Below, piece after piece: positions 9,650 to 19,000 of a stretch of 64,000 bases of DNA (its first letter is position 1; the number at the start of each line of letters is the position of its first letter). The DNA is taken from contig JBFYKG010000001.1 of the NCBI GenBank assembly GCA_041311015.1, positions 3,463 to 67,462 of the forward strand, read 5' to 3'. Source of the DNA: Fluviibacter sp041311015. GTDB taxonomy: Bacteria; Pseudomonadota; Gammaproteobacteria; Burkholderiales; Rhodocyclaceae. The notes under the pieces are model-generated. The model was not told the origin of the DNA. It searched no databases and saw nothing but the letters and a program-made list of their open reading frames with translations. The position numbers and the translations under genes are program-made.

Positions 9650-10309
9650 ATGTCGCTTAGGACCCGCGGAAGACTGTGCAGCACCCTGGTCGCCTTGTGT
9701 CTGGCGTGGGGATCGTTTAGCGCCCCGGCCCGGGCCGCCGAGAGCGAGGCCACCAGCGAATCCGCCGATGCCGTTGAAGCGACCCCCTCGGCGACCGCAG
9801 CGAAATCGCTCCGGGAGCCCCGAAGCAAATCCAGCCAGAGCCTGGGTGCCGACCCGAAGCGGGGCAAGATCAGCCTACCCACGCGCGACGATACCGCGCC
9901 GGCCACGATGACATCGAAGGGATTGCGCGGCAATGCCACCTTCTATAGCCCGCGCTTCCAGGGGCGCAAGACGGCCAGCGGCGACATCTTCAACCATAAG
10001 CTGTTTACTGCTGCGAGCAATCTCTTTCCGCTGGGCACCCTCGTCGCGGTCAAACGGCCCGATACCAACCTCTGTGTGGTGGTCAAGGTTAACGACCGGA
10101 TGCACCCGAAGCACCGGTCACGGGTGATTGACCTGACGCACAGTGCGGCGAAGTACCTGGACATGGTGCGCGAGGGCGTGGTCAAGGTTCAGGTTGTCCG
10201 GATTCCCGACGATGCGACGCCGGGCAGCACCTTCGATTGCGCCATGGGCTACGAACTGGAAGAGACCTGCGACAACTGCGAGCCGCCCCTGCAGTTTCTG
10301 AACAACTAG
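9650..10309 (+). CDS. RlpA-like double-psi beta-barrel protein
   Basis: A 219-residue exported protein with a signal peptide (cleavage near SAPARAAES), a Ser/Ala-rich linker, and an RlpA-type double-psi beta-barrel at about residues 93-175. Family blocks are GNATFYSPRFQGRKTASG, PLGTLVAV, VVKVNDR and RVIDLTHSAAKYL. RlpA proteins cleave naked glycan strands at the division septum. Two features are atypical: the usual TAAH reads TAAS at Ser123, and NDRGP reads NDRMHP. There is no SPOR domain, and the C-terminus carries a short CDNC motif. The frame also opens at a GTG at 9611; I prefer 9650, which begins a canonical signal peptide. Confidence 0.7.
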   Translation: MSLRTRGRLCSTLVALCLAWGSFSAPARAAESEATSESADAVEATPSATAAKSLREPRSKSSQSLGADPKRGKISLPTRDDTAPATMTSKGLRGNATFYSPRFQGRKTASGDIFNHKLFTAASNLFPLGTLVAVKRPDTNLCVVVKVNDRMHPKHRSRVIDLTHSAAKYLDMVREGVVKVQVVRIPDDATPGSTFDCAMGYELEETCDNCEPPLQFLNN

Positions 10310-10320
10310 CGCATCCCCAA

Positions 10321-10347
10321 ATAAAAAGGCCACGGTCTCCCGTGGCC
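10321..10347 (-). terminator. rho-independent terminator of the CBS gene
   Basis: The inverted repeat GGCCACGG/CCGTGGCC (10328-10335 and 10340-10347, loop of four) is followed on the minus strand by a T-rich run (TTTTTAT, 10327-10321). It lies just after the stop of the CBS-domain gene at 10372. Confidence 0.75.
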
Positions 10348-10371
10348 CTGATGGCATTAAGCCAGACTGGC

Positions 10372-10962
10372 TTAGCTGGCGAGTACGGCCTCGATCTGGG
10401 CAAAGGTCTTGGCGACCGAGTGGATCTGTGTGGCAACCCCCAGCTGACGGGCGATCTGCGATGCCGAGAAAATACCGCGCACCATCTGGCGATCCGTCAG
10501 CGGATCCACATCAACGACCAGCGCATGGTTACGGTTATGCACCTTCAGTGTTTCGATGATGTCGATCACTTTGGCCTGCATCACCTGCTTCAGCGTCAGC
10601 ACCTCAATATCTTCCTGCTTGGTCATCACGTCCTTGACGGCAATTTCTTCGTGCTTGATGCCCTGACGTTGCACACACTGCATGGGCTTTTCACCCAGCA
10701 CATCAGTCGCCGTCAGCAGACCCACGACATTGCCTTTGGCATCGGTCACGATCAGCGAGCGCACGCCACGCGAGATCATCAGGTGGTTGGCATGACTGAG
10801 CAGCACATCGGCGCCGACGGTCGCGGCAACAATCTGCTTCAGGTCGGTCATGACTTCAATCGCCGGCGAATCCGGGGTCACGATATCGGCCTGGCTGGTC
10901 GGCAGGTGGAAACCGGCGTTCTTTTCGAGGGAATTCACCTTGAGGATCATCGGGCTGCTCAT
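10372..10962 (-). CDS. two-CBS-domain protein
   Basis: A cytosolic 196-residue protein made essentially of two CBS domains (about residues 35-85 and 100-185). The first includes GVRSLIVTDAKGNVVGLLTATDVLG and the second NHALVVDVDPLTDRQMVRGIFS. CBS pairs bind adenine nucleotides and often sense energy status or regulate a partner. The ATG at 10962 has an AGGAGA ribosome site; the frame is open further upstream, but that extension shows no family similarity. It stands alone on its strand with its own terminator. The partner is not identifiable. Confidence 0.8.
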   Translation of the reverse strand: MSSPMILKVNSLEKNAGFHLPTSQADIVTPDSPAIEVMTDLKQIVAATVGADVLLSHANHLMISRGVRSLIVTDAKGNVVGLLTATDVLGEKPMQCVQRQGIKHEEIAVKDVMTKQEDIEVLTLKQVMQAKVIDIIETLKVHNRNHALVVDVDPLTDRQMVRGIFSASQIARQLGVATQIHSVAKTFAQIEAVLAS

Positions 10963-11101
10963 GCTTGTATCTCCTATCCGTTGCTGCGGGGTTACCCCTA
11001 TTTTCATGGGCTCACAGCGAAAGCGCGAACCTGTGGTGCACTTTACTATTAAACTGGCATCATCAACCACACATTTCGATGCTGCATCGCAAACAACGCT
11101 G

Positions 11102-11266
11102 ATGAAACGCCCCGATTTTCTGACCACACTCATTCTCGTGTTACTGGCCCTGATGCTCTGGCAGATGGGCCAACAGGACTGGGGCAGCTTTCTGCTCCTA
11201 CTGGCTGCTGCGGCCGGCCTGATTGCCATCAAAGTCACGGATCACCAGAAATCTGCCCGCTTATGA
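11102..11266 (+). CDS. small hydrophobic membrane protein upstream of SCO
   Basis: A 54-residue frame starting MKRPDFLTTLILVLLALMLW with two predicted hydrophobic segments (about residues 7-24 and 29-46) and a short polar tail. The stop overlaps the SCO start by four bases (ATGA), which supports translation and co-expression. No recognised family. It might assist a respiratory or copper-related membrane complex, but this is inferred only from the neighbour. Confidence 0.55.
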   Translation: MKRPDFLTTLILVLLALMLWQMGQQDWGSFLLLLAAAAGLIAIKVTDHQKSARL

Positions 11267-11856
11267 TCACCCTATTTCGACGTGCACTCCTGCTGGCCAG
11301 CGCTGTAGCCCTGCTGGCTTGTGGTGATAAACCGCTGCCCTTCAAGGCGAAGCCTTTCCCTGATGCGCCGATGGCCGCCAACTTCACGCTGACCGATCAA
11401 TTCGGCCAGCCGAAGTCGTTGAGCGATTTTAAGGGCAAGGTCGTCAGCCTCTTCTTCGGCTTCACGCACTGTCCGGACATCTGCCCCACCCACCTGGCCC
11501 GTCAGGCTGAAGTGATGCGCCAGCTGGGCCCACGCGCAAACGACGTGGCCGTGTTGTTCGTCTCGCTCGATCCTGAGCGGGATACACCCGACGCATTGAA
11601 AAATTATATGGATGCCTTTGACCCGCGCTTTATTGCCCTGACCGGCAGCCCGGAAGAGACCCGCAAGGTGGCACGTCAATACAAGATCTACTGGCAGAAG
11701 ACCGCACTCCCGAATTCTGCGCTGGTCTATACGATTGATCATACGACCAATAGCTTTGTCATCGATCGGCAGGGGCGACTCCGTCTGACCGTGCCCCATG
11801 AAATGGCCGCCGCCGATGTGACCCATGATCTGCAACTTCTTATCGATGCTCAGTGA
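11263..11856 (+). CDS. SCO1/SenC-family copper chaperone lipoprotein
   Basis: A 197-residue thioredoxin-fold protein. The N-terminus is a lipoprotein signal with the lipobox LLAC at Cys20, so it is probably anchored on the periplasmic face of the inner membrane. The copper ligands are visible: Cys70 and Cys74 in THCPDICP, and His160 in YTIDHTTN. SCO proteins deliver copper to the CuA site of cytochrome c oxidase or act as thiol reductases for it. The start overlaps the small upstream membrane gene, and the FAA hydrolase follows after one base. No cytochrome oxidase genes are in this window. Confidence 0.9.
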   Translation: MITLFRRALLLASAVALLACGDKPLPFKAKPFPDAPMAANFTLTDQFGQPKSLSDFKGKVVSLFFGFTHCPDICPTHLARQAEVMRQLGPRANDVAVLFVSLDPERDTPDALKNYMDAFDPRFIALTGSPEETRKVARQYKIYWQKTALPNSALVYTIDHTTNSFVIDRQGRLRLTVPHEMAAADVTHDLQLLIDAQ

Positions 11857-11857
11857 T

Positions 11858-12547
11858 ATGACCGATTACGCCATCACCCCCGCTGCTGAAGTCACGATTC
11901 CCGTCCTGGGCAGCCAGGCCGTTTTTCCCGTGCGGCGAATCTACTGCGTGGGCCGCAACTACGCAGAGCACGCCCGTGAAATGGGGGCTGACCCGAATCG
12001 CGAGCCGCCGTTCTTTTTTTCGAAACCCCGCGATGCGATCGTAGCGTGCGGCGGCCCCGTGCCCTTTCCACCCGCCACCACCAATCTGCAGCACGAGGTG
12101 GAACTGGTCGTTGCCATTGGCAAAGGGGGCGCCGACATTCCCGAAGCCGACGCGCTGTCTCACGTGTATGGCTACGCCACCGGTATCGATTTCACCCGCC
12201 GCGACCTGCAGACGCTGGCCCGCGAAAAGTGCCACCCGTGGGAACTCGGTAAAGGCATGGATGGGGGCGCACCAATCTCCGCGATTGTGCCGGTCACGGC
12301 TGGCACACCTGCACAGGACGCGCGCATCTGGCTCCAGGTGAATGGCCAAGAACGGCAGTCGGCGCAGCTCAATCAGATGACCTGGCAGGTTGCCGAGATC
12401 ATTAACCGGTTATCGCACTTCTTTGCGCTCGCCCCCGGTGACCTGATCTTTACGGGCACCCCCGGTGGCGTCTCCACGGTCGTGCGTGGCGACACCCTCC
12501 GCTGCGGCATCGACGGCCTGCCAGAACTGGGCGTGACTCTGATCTGA
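11858..12547 (+). CDS. fumarylacetoacetate hydrolase-family protein
   Basis: A 229-residue FAH-fold enzyme closest in character to fumarylpyruvate hydrolase or acylpyruvase types. The signature RRIYCVGRNYAEHAREMG is near residue 25, followed by PPFFFSKP. Metal ligands are in LQHEVELVVAIG and GIDFTRRDLQ, and the conserved end GDLIFTGTPGGV is present. These enzymes cleave C-C bonds of acylpyruvates or decarboxylate related keto acids. I chose the ATG at 11858, just after the SCO stop. The last 138 bases are also coding on the other strand, as the tail of the transglutaminase gene. The true substrate is unknown. Confidence 0.85.
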   Translation: MTDYAITPAAEVTIPVLGSQAVFPVRRIYCVGRNYAEHAREMGADPNREPPFFFSKPRDAIVACGGPVPFPPATTNLQHEVELVVAIGKGGADIPEADALSHVYGYATGIDFTRRDLQTLAREKCHPWELGKGMDGGAPISAIVPVTAGTPAQDARIWLQVNGQERQSAQLNQMTWQVAEIINRLSHFFALAPGDLIFTGTPGGVSTVVRGDTLRCGIDGLPELGVTLI

Positions 12548-13486
12548 TTCACCCCCCGCGAGACCTAACTCGTCTTCGGGCATCATGGTGACCGAGACCT
12601 CCAGCGCATGCTCGCCGCCGCCCATGACCACACCGCGTAGCGGAATCACATCGGCGTAGTCACGGCCTACGGCCAGCGTGACAAATTCGTCTGTCACGGC
12701 TTTGCCATTGGTCGGATCCAAGCCCAGCCAGCCATAACCCGGACACCATGCCTCGACCCAGGCGTGCGTCGCGTCCGCACCGATCAGCCGGGGCTGGCCA
12801 GGCGGCGGATTCGTCAGGATGTACCCACTCACATATCTGGCCGGAATACCCATGCTGCGTAGCCCGGCGATCATGATCTGCGCAAAGTCCTGACACACGC
12901 CTCGCCGGTGTTCTAGCACCTCGAGCAGGGGCGTACCAACGGCCGTGGCCTCCGGGTCAAAAATGAATGTCTCGTGGATGGCGCGCGTCAACGCCAGCAA
13001 CTGCTCATGCAGCGGCTGCCCGTCGCCCGGCATCTGTGCCCGTGCCCAGGCACCGGCTTCGGCCAAGAGGGGAATCATCGGTGAATCCGTGAGGTACGGC
13101 GCACAGGTCATGGCAAATTCGGTACCCGCCTGATCCCCCGGTTCAAAGAAGCGCCGCGCCAATCCCTGGCCATTCCAGGCCATGGTGGTTTCCGGCCACG
13201 CCGGCATACGGACATCGACGGTCAACGCAACCCCAACCGACAACAGGCGATGCGGCGTATGAATCGCAAAATCCCGATAGCCGTTTCCAAAAAAATCCGT
13301 CCCGGTCATTTGCGCGGCCAACGGGTGATTGACCGTAAATGCCGCATCAACAACACGCTGGTTCAATCGATCAATGGGGGTGAGGTGCGCCCGATGGTGC
13401 GCGCTACTGACCGAATAGGCGTAGCAGTATTCGGTATGGTGACGAATCCGATAACGCCGCCAGGGGGTGTCTGCCTGCTGGCGCAT
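12410..13486 (-). CDS. transglutaminase-like cysteine peptidase (Anbu cluster)
   Basis: A 358-residue transglutaminase-family protein with an N-terminal bacterial transglutaminase-like domain (RHHTEYCYAYSV) and a papain-like catalytic core. The triad is visible: Cys198 in RRGVCQDFAQ, His241 in DATHAWVEAW and Asp257 in LGLDPTNG. Family members in Anbu clusters are thought to hydrolyse or form isopeptide bonds. The start overlaps the stop of the preceding ATP-grasp/alpha-E gene by one base (TAATG). It is the last gene of the operon. Residues 314-358 are encoded antisense to the FAA hydrolase and look like a non-conserved tail. Confidence 0.88.
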   Translation of the reverse strand: MRQQADTPWRRYRIRHHTEYCYAYSVSSAHHRAHLTPIDRLNQRVVDAAFTVNHPLAAQMTGTDFFGNGYRDFAIHTPHRLLSVGVALTVDVRMPAWPETTMAWNGQGLARRFFEPGDQAGTEFAMTCAPYLTDSPMIPLLAEAGAWARAQMPGDGQPLHEQLLALTRAIHETFIFDPEATAVGTPLLEVLEHRRGVCQDFAQIMIAGLRSMGIPARYVSGYILTNPPPGQPRLIGADATHAWVEAWCPGYGWLGLDPTNGKAVTDEFVTLAVGRDYADVIPLRGVVMGGGEHALEVSVTMMPEDELGLAGGESDQSHAQFWQAVDAAAEGVATHDRGDATGGARKDQVTGGERKEVR

Positions 13487-15996
13487 TAAACGGCCATCCC
13501 GGTTTCACTCATGCTGAAATAGCGCGCGTTCAATGTGTCGCTCAGCGACATAATCTCTTGCTCCAACCGCACAAAGTCGGCACGCAGGGCCTTAATCGTG
13601 GGAATACCACCCAGCGACCATTCGGTGAGGAGAATGCTGGTCTCTTCGAGGCCAGCCAGGCTGATGCCGGTATCGCGCCCCAGCCGTTCGAGCGCCTGCT
13701 GCGCCCCATCCACCTGGAATCGCAGGGAACGTGGGTTGGTGCCGTCCAGAAGCACGATGTCGCGGACTGATCGCCAGGTGGCGATACCGGTGGTCTGGCT
13801 GCGGAACGAGCCGGATGAGTCGGTGAGGTCCAGCAACCAGTCTAGCGGTTGTGTCTGCTCGCTCTCGGCGCCGGCCGCATCCAGTTGACCAATCGCAACC
13901 TCCAGAGCGGCCGCTAGGAGCACCAGCCGTTCCAATCGTCGGCCCAAGGACAGAAAACGCCATCCGGCATCGCGGTTCATGGCGTCCAGAGAAAACCCAG
14001 AGAGTGCCGCCAATCCGGAAATGGCCCGGTCGAGCCAGACCAGCGTTGGGCCCAGCGTACTGCTTTCGGTTAAGGCAGGATCATTCACCAGCCGGTTCAT
14101 TGCCCGCCAGTGGTCGTGCGACAAGCGGTCCCGTAAAGAAAATGCCACGCGGCCAAGTTGCGCCAGTGTCTCGGCCAAACCCTGACCATGTCGGGGATGC
14201 GTCGCACAGCGGATCAACTGTTCAACCGGCATCCGGGCCGTATCTGTCACACCTTCCGGCAGGGTGACCAAACCGTAGCGCCACACCAAGTCGTGTAGCG
14301 CCACCGCCCCTTTGCGGCGCGCATGATGCAACCGCTCGCTCAGGGTCAGCCGGAGGAGTCGCGCCATGCCCTCGGCCCGTTCGGTATAGCGCCCCATCCA
14401 GAACAGATTCTCGGCCACGCGTGAAGGTACGCCGGTGTGGGTCATCGGAGTGGTGGCATCCGAGCGCTCCGGGAAGAACTCCAGCGCGTCACTGGTGCCC
14501 CCCTGAAGCACCCAGGTGTCCTTGGATGCCCCGCCGCGCTGCATGGAAACCACCCGAGCATCTCGATGCGATTCGACCCGTGTCAGGCCCCCGGCCATGA
14601 CCTGATAACCTTGCGCCGCGGCCACGGCAAAAGCGCGCAGACCAACCGACCGCGCCTCCAGCGTCAGGCTGCCGGGGCGTCGATTGAGCATGGGCGCCTG
14701 CGACAGACGCACCCACTCCTGAGCAACAAAGGCATCGGGTGTCGCTTCGATACGGGCCAGTAGCGCGTCGCGCTGCGCTGCGTCCAGATCCTGCCCGAAG
14801 ATCGGCTGGAACGTGCCGATGCCATGCACCGATTTGATGACCAGATCATCCATGTGCGCCCGGACATAATCCATGGCTGCCTGTTCCCCACACCACCAGG
14901 TGGCCACCGATGGCAAGGCCAGTTCTTCGCCCAATAGGAAGCGACACGCCGCCGGTAGAAACCCCTGCAAGGCCACAGACTCGGCCACGCCGGCGCCCAG
15001 CGCATTGGCCATCAGTACCGTGCCTCGCCGCGCACAATCCATCAGCCCGGCAATACCCAATGCCGAGTCACTCCGCAACTCAAGCGGGTCACAAAAAACA
15101 TCATCCTGCCGACGCAGGATGGCATGCACACGCTGCAGTCCGTTGATTGTTTTCAGCCAGACAAAACCATCACGAACCACCAGGTCACCGCCTTCGACCA
15201 GCGGAAACCCGAGGTAGCGCGCAAGCAACGAATGTTCGTAATAGGTTTCGTTCAGCGGGCCCGGCGTCAGCACCACGATGCGTGGTGCCTCGCCGCCGCA
15301 AGGCGCATGAAATGCCAATGACTCACGCAAGGTGCTAAAGAAGTCGTTCAGTGAGGCCACGGGCATCTGGGCCAGCAACTCGGGGAAGGCCCGGCTCATG
15401 ATCAGCCGGTTCTCTAGGGCGTAACCCGCACCGGAGGGCGCCTGGGTCCGGTCTCCTACGGCCCACCACTGGCCATCGGGTGACCGCAACAGGTCGACGG
15501 CATAGCTATGCAGAAAGATATCGCCTGGTGCCTGAGTGCCAAACGCTGCGGGCAACCAGCCACCCGCACCATAGATAACCTCTGGCGGAATGATCCCCTG
15601 ATGCAACAGCGTCTGGGGCCCGTACACATCCGCCAGAATCCGGTTCAGCAGTCGGGCACGTTGGGCAAGGCCGTACGAGAGGGTGGCCCACTCATCGTGC
15701 GGTAGCACGAGTGGCAATTCATCCAGCGCCCATAGGCGATCACGGCCCTGTGGGTCGGCATAAATCGTGTAGGTAATGCCCTCGTCACGAATGTGCTGCT
15801 GCGCGCTTGCCAACCTTGATTCGATATCCGCCGTCCGCATGCTGCCGAGCAGATCAAACACGGGCAACCAGTGGGGACGGACCTCGCCACCTACCCCGCA
15901 GAGTTCATCAAAACGCTCTGCCGACGCGACCCGCCGGGCATAGCCGGCGAGTAACGGCGACGTTTCCGTCGATGGATTCGGTACGGCAGCGGCCAT
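13486..15996 (-). CDS. circularly permuted ATP-grasp fused to alpha-E domain
   Basis: An 836-residue fusion. Residues 1 to about 505 form a circularly permuted type-2 ATP-grasp domain (DUF404/DUF407 class): DPQGRDRLWALDELPLVLP, VVLTPGPLNETYYEH, VIKSVHGIGTFQPIF and SLTLEARSVGLRAFA. From about residue 518 an alpha-E helical domain begins (SRVAENLFWMGRYTERAEGMARLLRL). ATP-grasp enzymes of this type are predicted amide ligases; the alpha-E domain has no established activity. The same two modules occur as separate proteins upstream in this operon. The gene is coupled to the transglutaminase that follows. The reaction product is unknown. Confidence 0.88.
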   Translation of the reverse strand: MAAAVPNPSTETSPLLAGYARRVASAERFDELCGVGGEVRPHWLPVFDLLGSMRTADIESRLASAQQHIRDEGITYTIYADPQGRDRLWALDELPLVLPHDEWATLSYGLAQRARLLNRILADVYGPQTLLHQGIIPPEVIYGAGGWLPAAFGTQAPGDIFLHSYAVDLLRSPDGQWWAVGDRTQAPSGAGYALENRLIMSRAFPELLAQMPVASLNDFFSTLRESLAFHAPCGGEAPRIVVLTPGPLNETYYEHSLLARYLGFPLVEGGDLVVRDGFVWLKTINGLQRVHAILRRQDDVFCDPLELRSDSALGIAGLMDCARRGTVLMANALGAGVAESVALQGFLPAACRFLLGEELALPSVATWWCGEQAAMDYVRAHMDDLVIKSVHGIGTFQPIFGQDLDAAQRDALLARIEATPDAFVAQEWVRLSQAPMLNRRPGSLTLEARSVGLRAFAVAAAQGYQVMAGGLTRVESHRDARVVSMQRGGASKDTWVLQGGTSDALEFFPERSDATTPMTHTGVPSRVAENLFWMGRYTERAEGMARLLRLTLSERLHHARRKGAVALHDLVWRYGLVTLPEGVTDTARMPVEQLIRCATHPRHGQGLAETLAQLGRVAFSLRDRLSHDHWRAMNRLVNDPALTESSTLGPTLVWLDRAISGLAALSGFSLDAMNRDAGWRFLSLGRRLERLVLLAAALEVAIGQLDAAGAESEQTQPLDWLLDLTDSSGSFRSQTTGIATWRSVRDIVLLDGTNPRSLRFQVDGAQQALERLGRDTGISLAGLEETSILLTEWSLGGIPTIKALRADFVRLEQEIMSLSDTLNARYFSMSETGMAV

Positions 15997-16016
15997 GAAT
16001 CAGCAGAGTTAGTCGA

Positions 16017-19000
16017 TCAGTTCAGACGAAGGTCCAGCGTCAACGGAAAATCCGGGTTTAGATGACTCGGGTTGACGCGTACGCTGCCCGGAGTATGACC
16101 GATCCGGAAAAACCTCGCCAGACGTCGCGCTTCGGCCTCGTAGGCATTCACCGGGAAGGTGTCGTAATTGCGGCCACCGGGGTGGGCCACATGGTACTGA
16201 CAGCCCCCCAGAGAACGATGCATCCAGGTATCGACCAGATCAAAGGTCAGCGGCGCATGGACACCAATGGTCGGGTGCAAGCAGTTAGGTGGTTGCCAGG
16301 CACGATAACGCACACCGGCCACATACTCGCCCTGCACCCCTGTTGGATGCAATGGCACCACCTCGCCATTACAGGTCACCACATGGCGGCCCTCGACGTA
16401 ACCATTCACCTTGACCTGGATGCGTTCGAGCGATGAATCCACATAACGCACTGTCCCACCCTGCATGCCTTCCTCGCCCATCACATGCCAGGGTTCGAGC
16501 GCGACCCTCAGGTCCATGCGGACGTTATGGACATCCATCTCGCCAATGTGCGGGAACCGGAATTCGAAGTGCGGCGCAAACCACTCGGCCTTGAAGGCAT
16601 AGCCCGACAGATTCAGTTCTTCGATCACATCGCAGAGATCGGCCCAGACAAAATGAGGCAGCATGAACCGGTCGTGCAGACCCGTGCCCCAGCGTATCAG
16701 ACTCGAGGGCTGGTAAGGCTGCTGCCAGAACTTAGCGATGAGCGCGCGCATCAGCAACTGCTGCGCCAGACTCATGTGGGCATGCGGGGGCATTTCGAAG
16801 GCCCGCATCTCCAGCAGGCCCAGTCGACCCGTTGAGCTATCCGGTGAGTACAGCTTGTCGATGCAGAACTCGGCCCGGTGGGTATTGCCAGTCACGTCGA
16901 CTAACAGGTTACGTAGCACCCGGTCGATCATCCACGGCGGGATGTTATTGAACAGGCCGTTCTGCCGACGCAACTCTTCAAAGGCGACTTCCAGCTCACG
17001 CACGGACTCGTGACGCGCCTCATCGACCCGGGGCGCCTGGCTGGTCGGCCCGATGAAGAGCCCGGAGAACAGATAGGACAACGCCGGGTGGTTGTGCCAG
17101 TACGCCACCATACTCGCCAGGAGATCGGGCCGGCGCAGGAAGGGCGAGTCATTGGGCGTTGCCCCACCCAGCACAAAATGGTTACCACCGCCGGTGCCCG
17201 TGTGACGGCCATCGAGCATGAACTTTTCAGTCGACAGGCGTGTCTGATGCGCGGCATCGTAGAGGAAGTTGGTGTGATGCGTCAGCTCGGCCCAGCTGCT
17301 GGCCGGCTGCACGTTGACTTCGATCACCCCGGGGTCGGGCGTCACGCGCAATACAGTTAAGCGCATATCGCGAGGCGGCTCGTAGCCCTCAATGACCACC
17401 GGCAGCCCCATGTTTTCTGCCGTCGCCTCAACCGCCGCCAACACCTCGAGGTAGTCCTCCAAGCATAAGGTGGGCGGCATGAAGATATACAGCTTGCCCT
17501 GCCGGGGTTCGGCACACATGGCGGTGCGCGTGATCCAGCCAGCCGACTCGAACATCTGCGGTTTTTTCAACGCCTCCAGCGGATCGCTGGTAACGCGATA
17601 GCGCCCCACGCCGACAGCTGCGGACTCCGGTGCTTGCGCGCCGCCTGCTACACGAATGCGCAGTTGTTCATGCGTCGGCAATGGCGGCTGTTCCACCGTT
17701 GGGTCTGGCGCGTTGACATAGGGGAAATCACCCCGAGAACACCAGGGTTGCGAATCCAGCGGCAAGCGGTACCCGAGCGGCGAATCCCCCGGGATCAGGT
17801 AACAGCGTTCATCACGCAGGAACCAGGGGCCACTCTGCCAGCGTTCGCTGCCATAGCTTCGCAGAATCGGCAGCACGTGGCCGATCGTTTTATCCAGGCC
17901 CTGCATGTAGACCTTGCGCAAGCGGTCGCGCTCCAGCTCATCATCGAGCCTCGAATCAAAGGGATCCACATTCTCTGGCAGACGGCGCTCACGCCACAGG
18001 TAATACCAGACATCTTCAAAAGCGGGGAATACCCATTTCTCGGCAACGCCCAGGCGGATGGCAACGCCTTTGAGGAAAGCCGCAGCATCTTCGGCGGTCA
18101 CACAATAATCGGTCCGCTCATCGGCGACCAGACTGGGATTCAACCAGAGAGGTTCGCCATCTTTGCGCCAGAAGATATTGAGCGACCAGCGGGGCAGCTG
18201 CTCTCCGGGATACCACTTACCTTGCCCGTAATGCCGAAGACCATACGGGGCATATTCGGCGCGGAGCTTGTCGAGCAGCGAGGCGCTGAGCAGGCGTTTC
18301 GTTGGGCCCATGGCTTCGGTGTTCCACTCTGCACCATCCCGGTCATCCACCGAGACAAAGGTGGGCTCACCCCCTTGCGTCAGTCGCACATCCAGGCGGG
18401 CCAGATCCGCATCAACCTGGCCACCCATGGCATCGATCTCAAGCCATGCCTCTTCGGTATAGGGTTTGGTGACACGCGGCGCTTCCCAGATCCGGGTGAC
18501 CTGCATGCTGTGCTCGAACTCGCACTCGCATTCGTCGAGACCGCCCGACACGGGGGCGGCCGAGCTCGGGTCTGGTGAACACGCCACTGGAATATGGCCT
18601 TCGCCGGCAAGCAACCCCGAGGTAGGGTCGAGCCCGATCCAGCCCGCACCGGGCAGATAGACTTCGCACCACGCATGGAGGTCGGTGAAGTCAATTTCAG
18701 GGCCCGAGGGACCATCGAGCGATTTGATATCCGGCGCCAGCTGGATCAGGTAGCCGGAGACAAAGCGTGCAGCCAACCCCAGGTGTCTGAGCAACTGCAC
18801 CAGCAGCCAGGCCGAATCACGGCAGGAGCCAGAGCGCTTGGTCAGCGTTTCTTCCGGCGATTGCACACCGGGCTCCATCCGGATCGTGTAGCTAATGTCC
18901 TGCTGCAGGCGCTGATTGAGTCCAACGAGAAAATCAATGGTCCGCACCTTCTCATGCGGAATCGTTGCGAGATAAGCTCTGAATGCCGGGGTCAGACCCA

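Noticed and set aside
10237..11052. 271-codon plus-strand frame opposite the CBS gene
   Set aside because: Overlaps the RlpA-like gene end, a terminator and the whole CBS gene; the His-rich product is typical of antisense translation.
17634..18578. 314-codon plus-strand frame opposite the DUF2126 gene
   Set aside because: Same reason: antisense to conserved coding sequence, no recognisable family.
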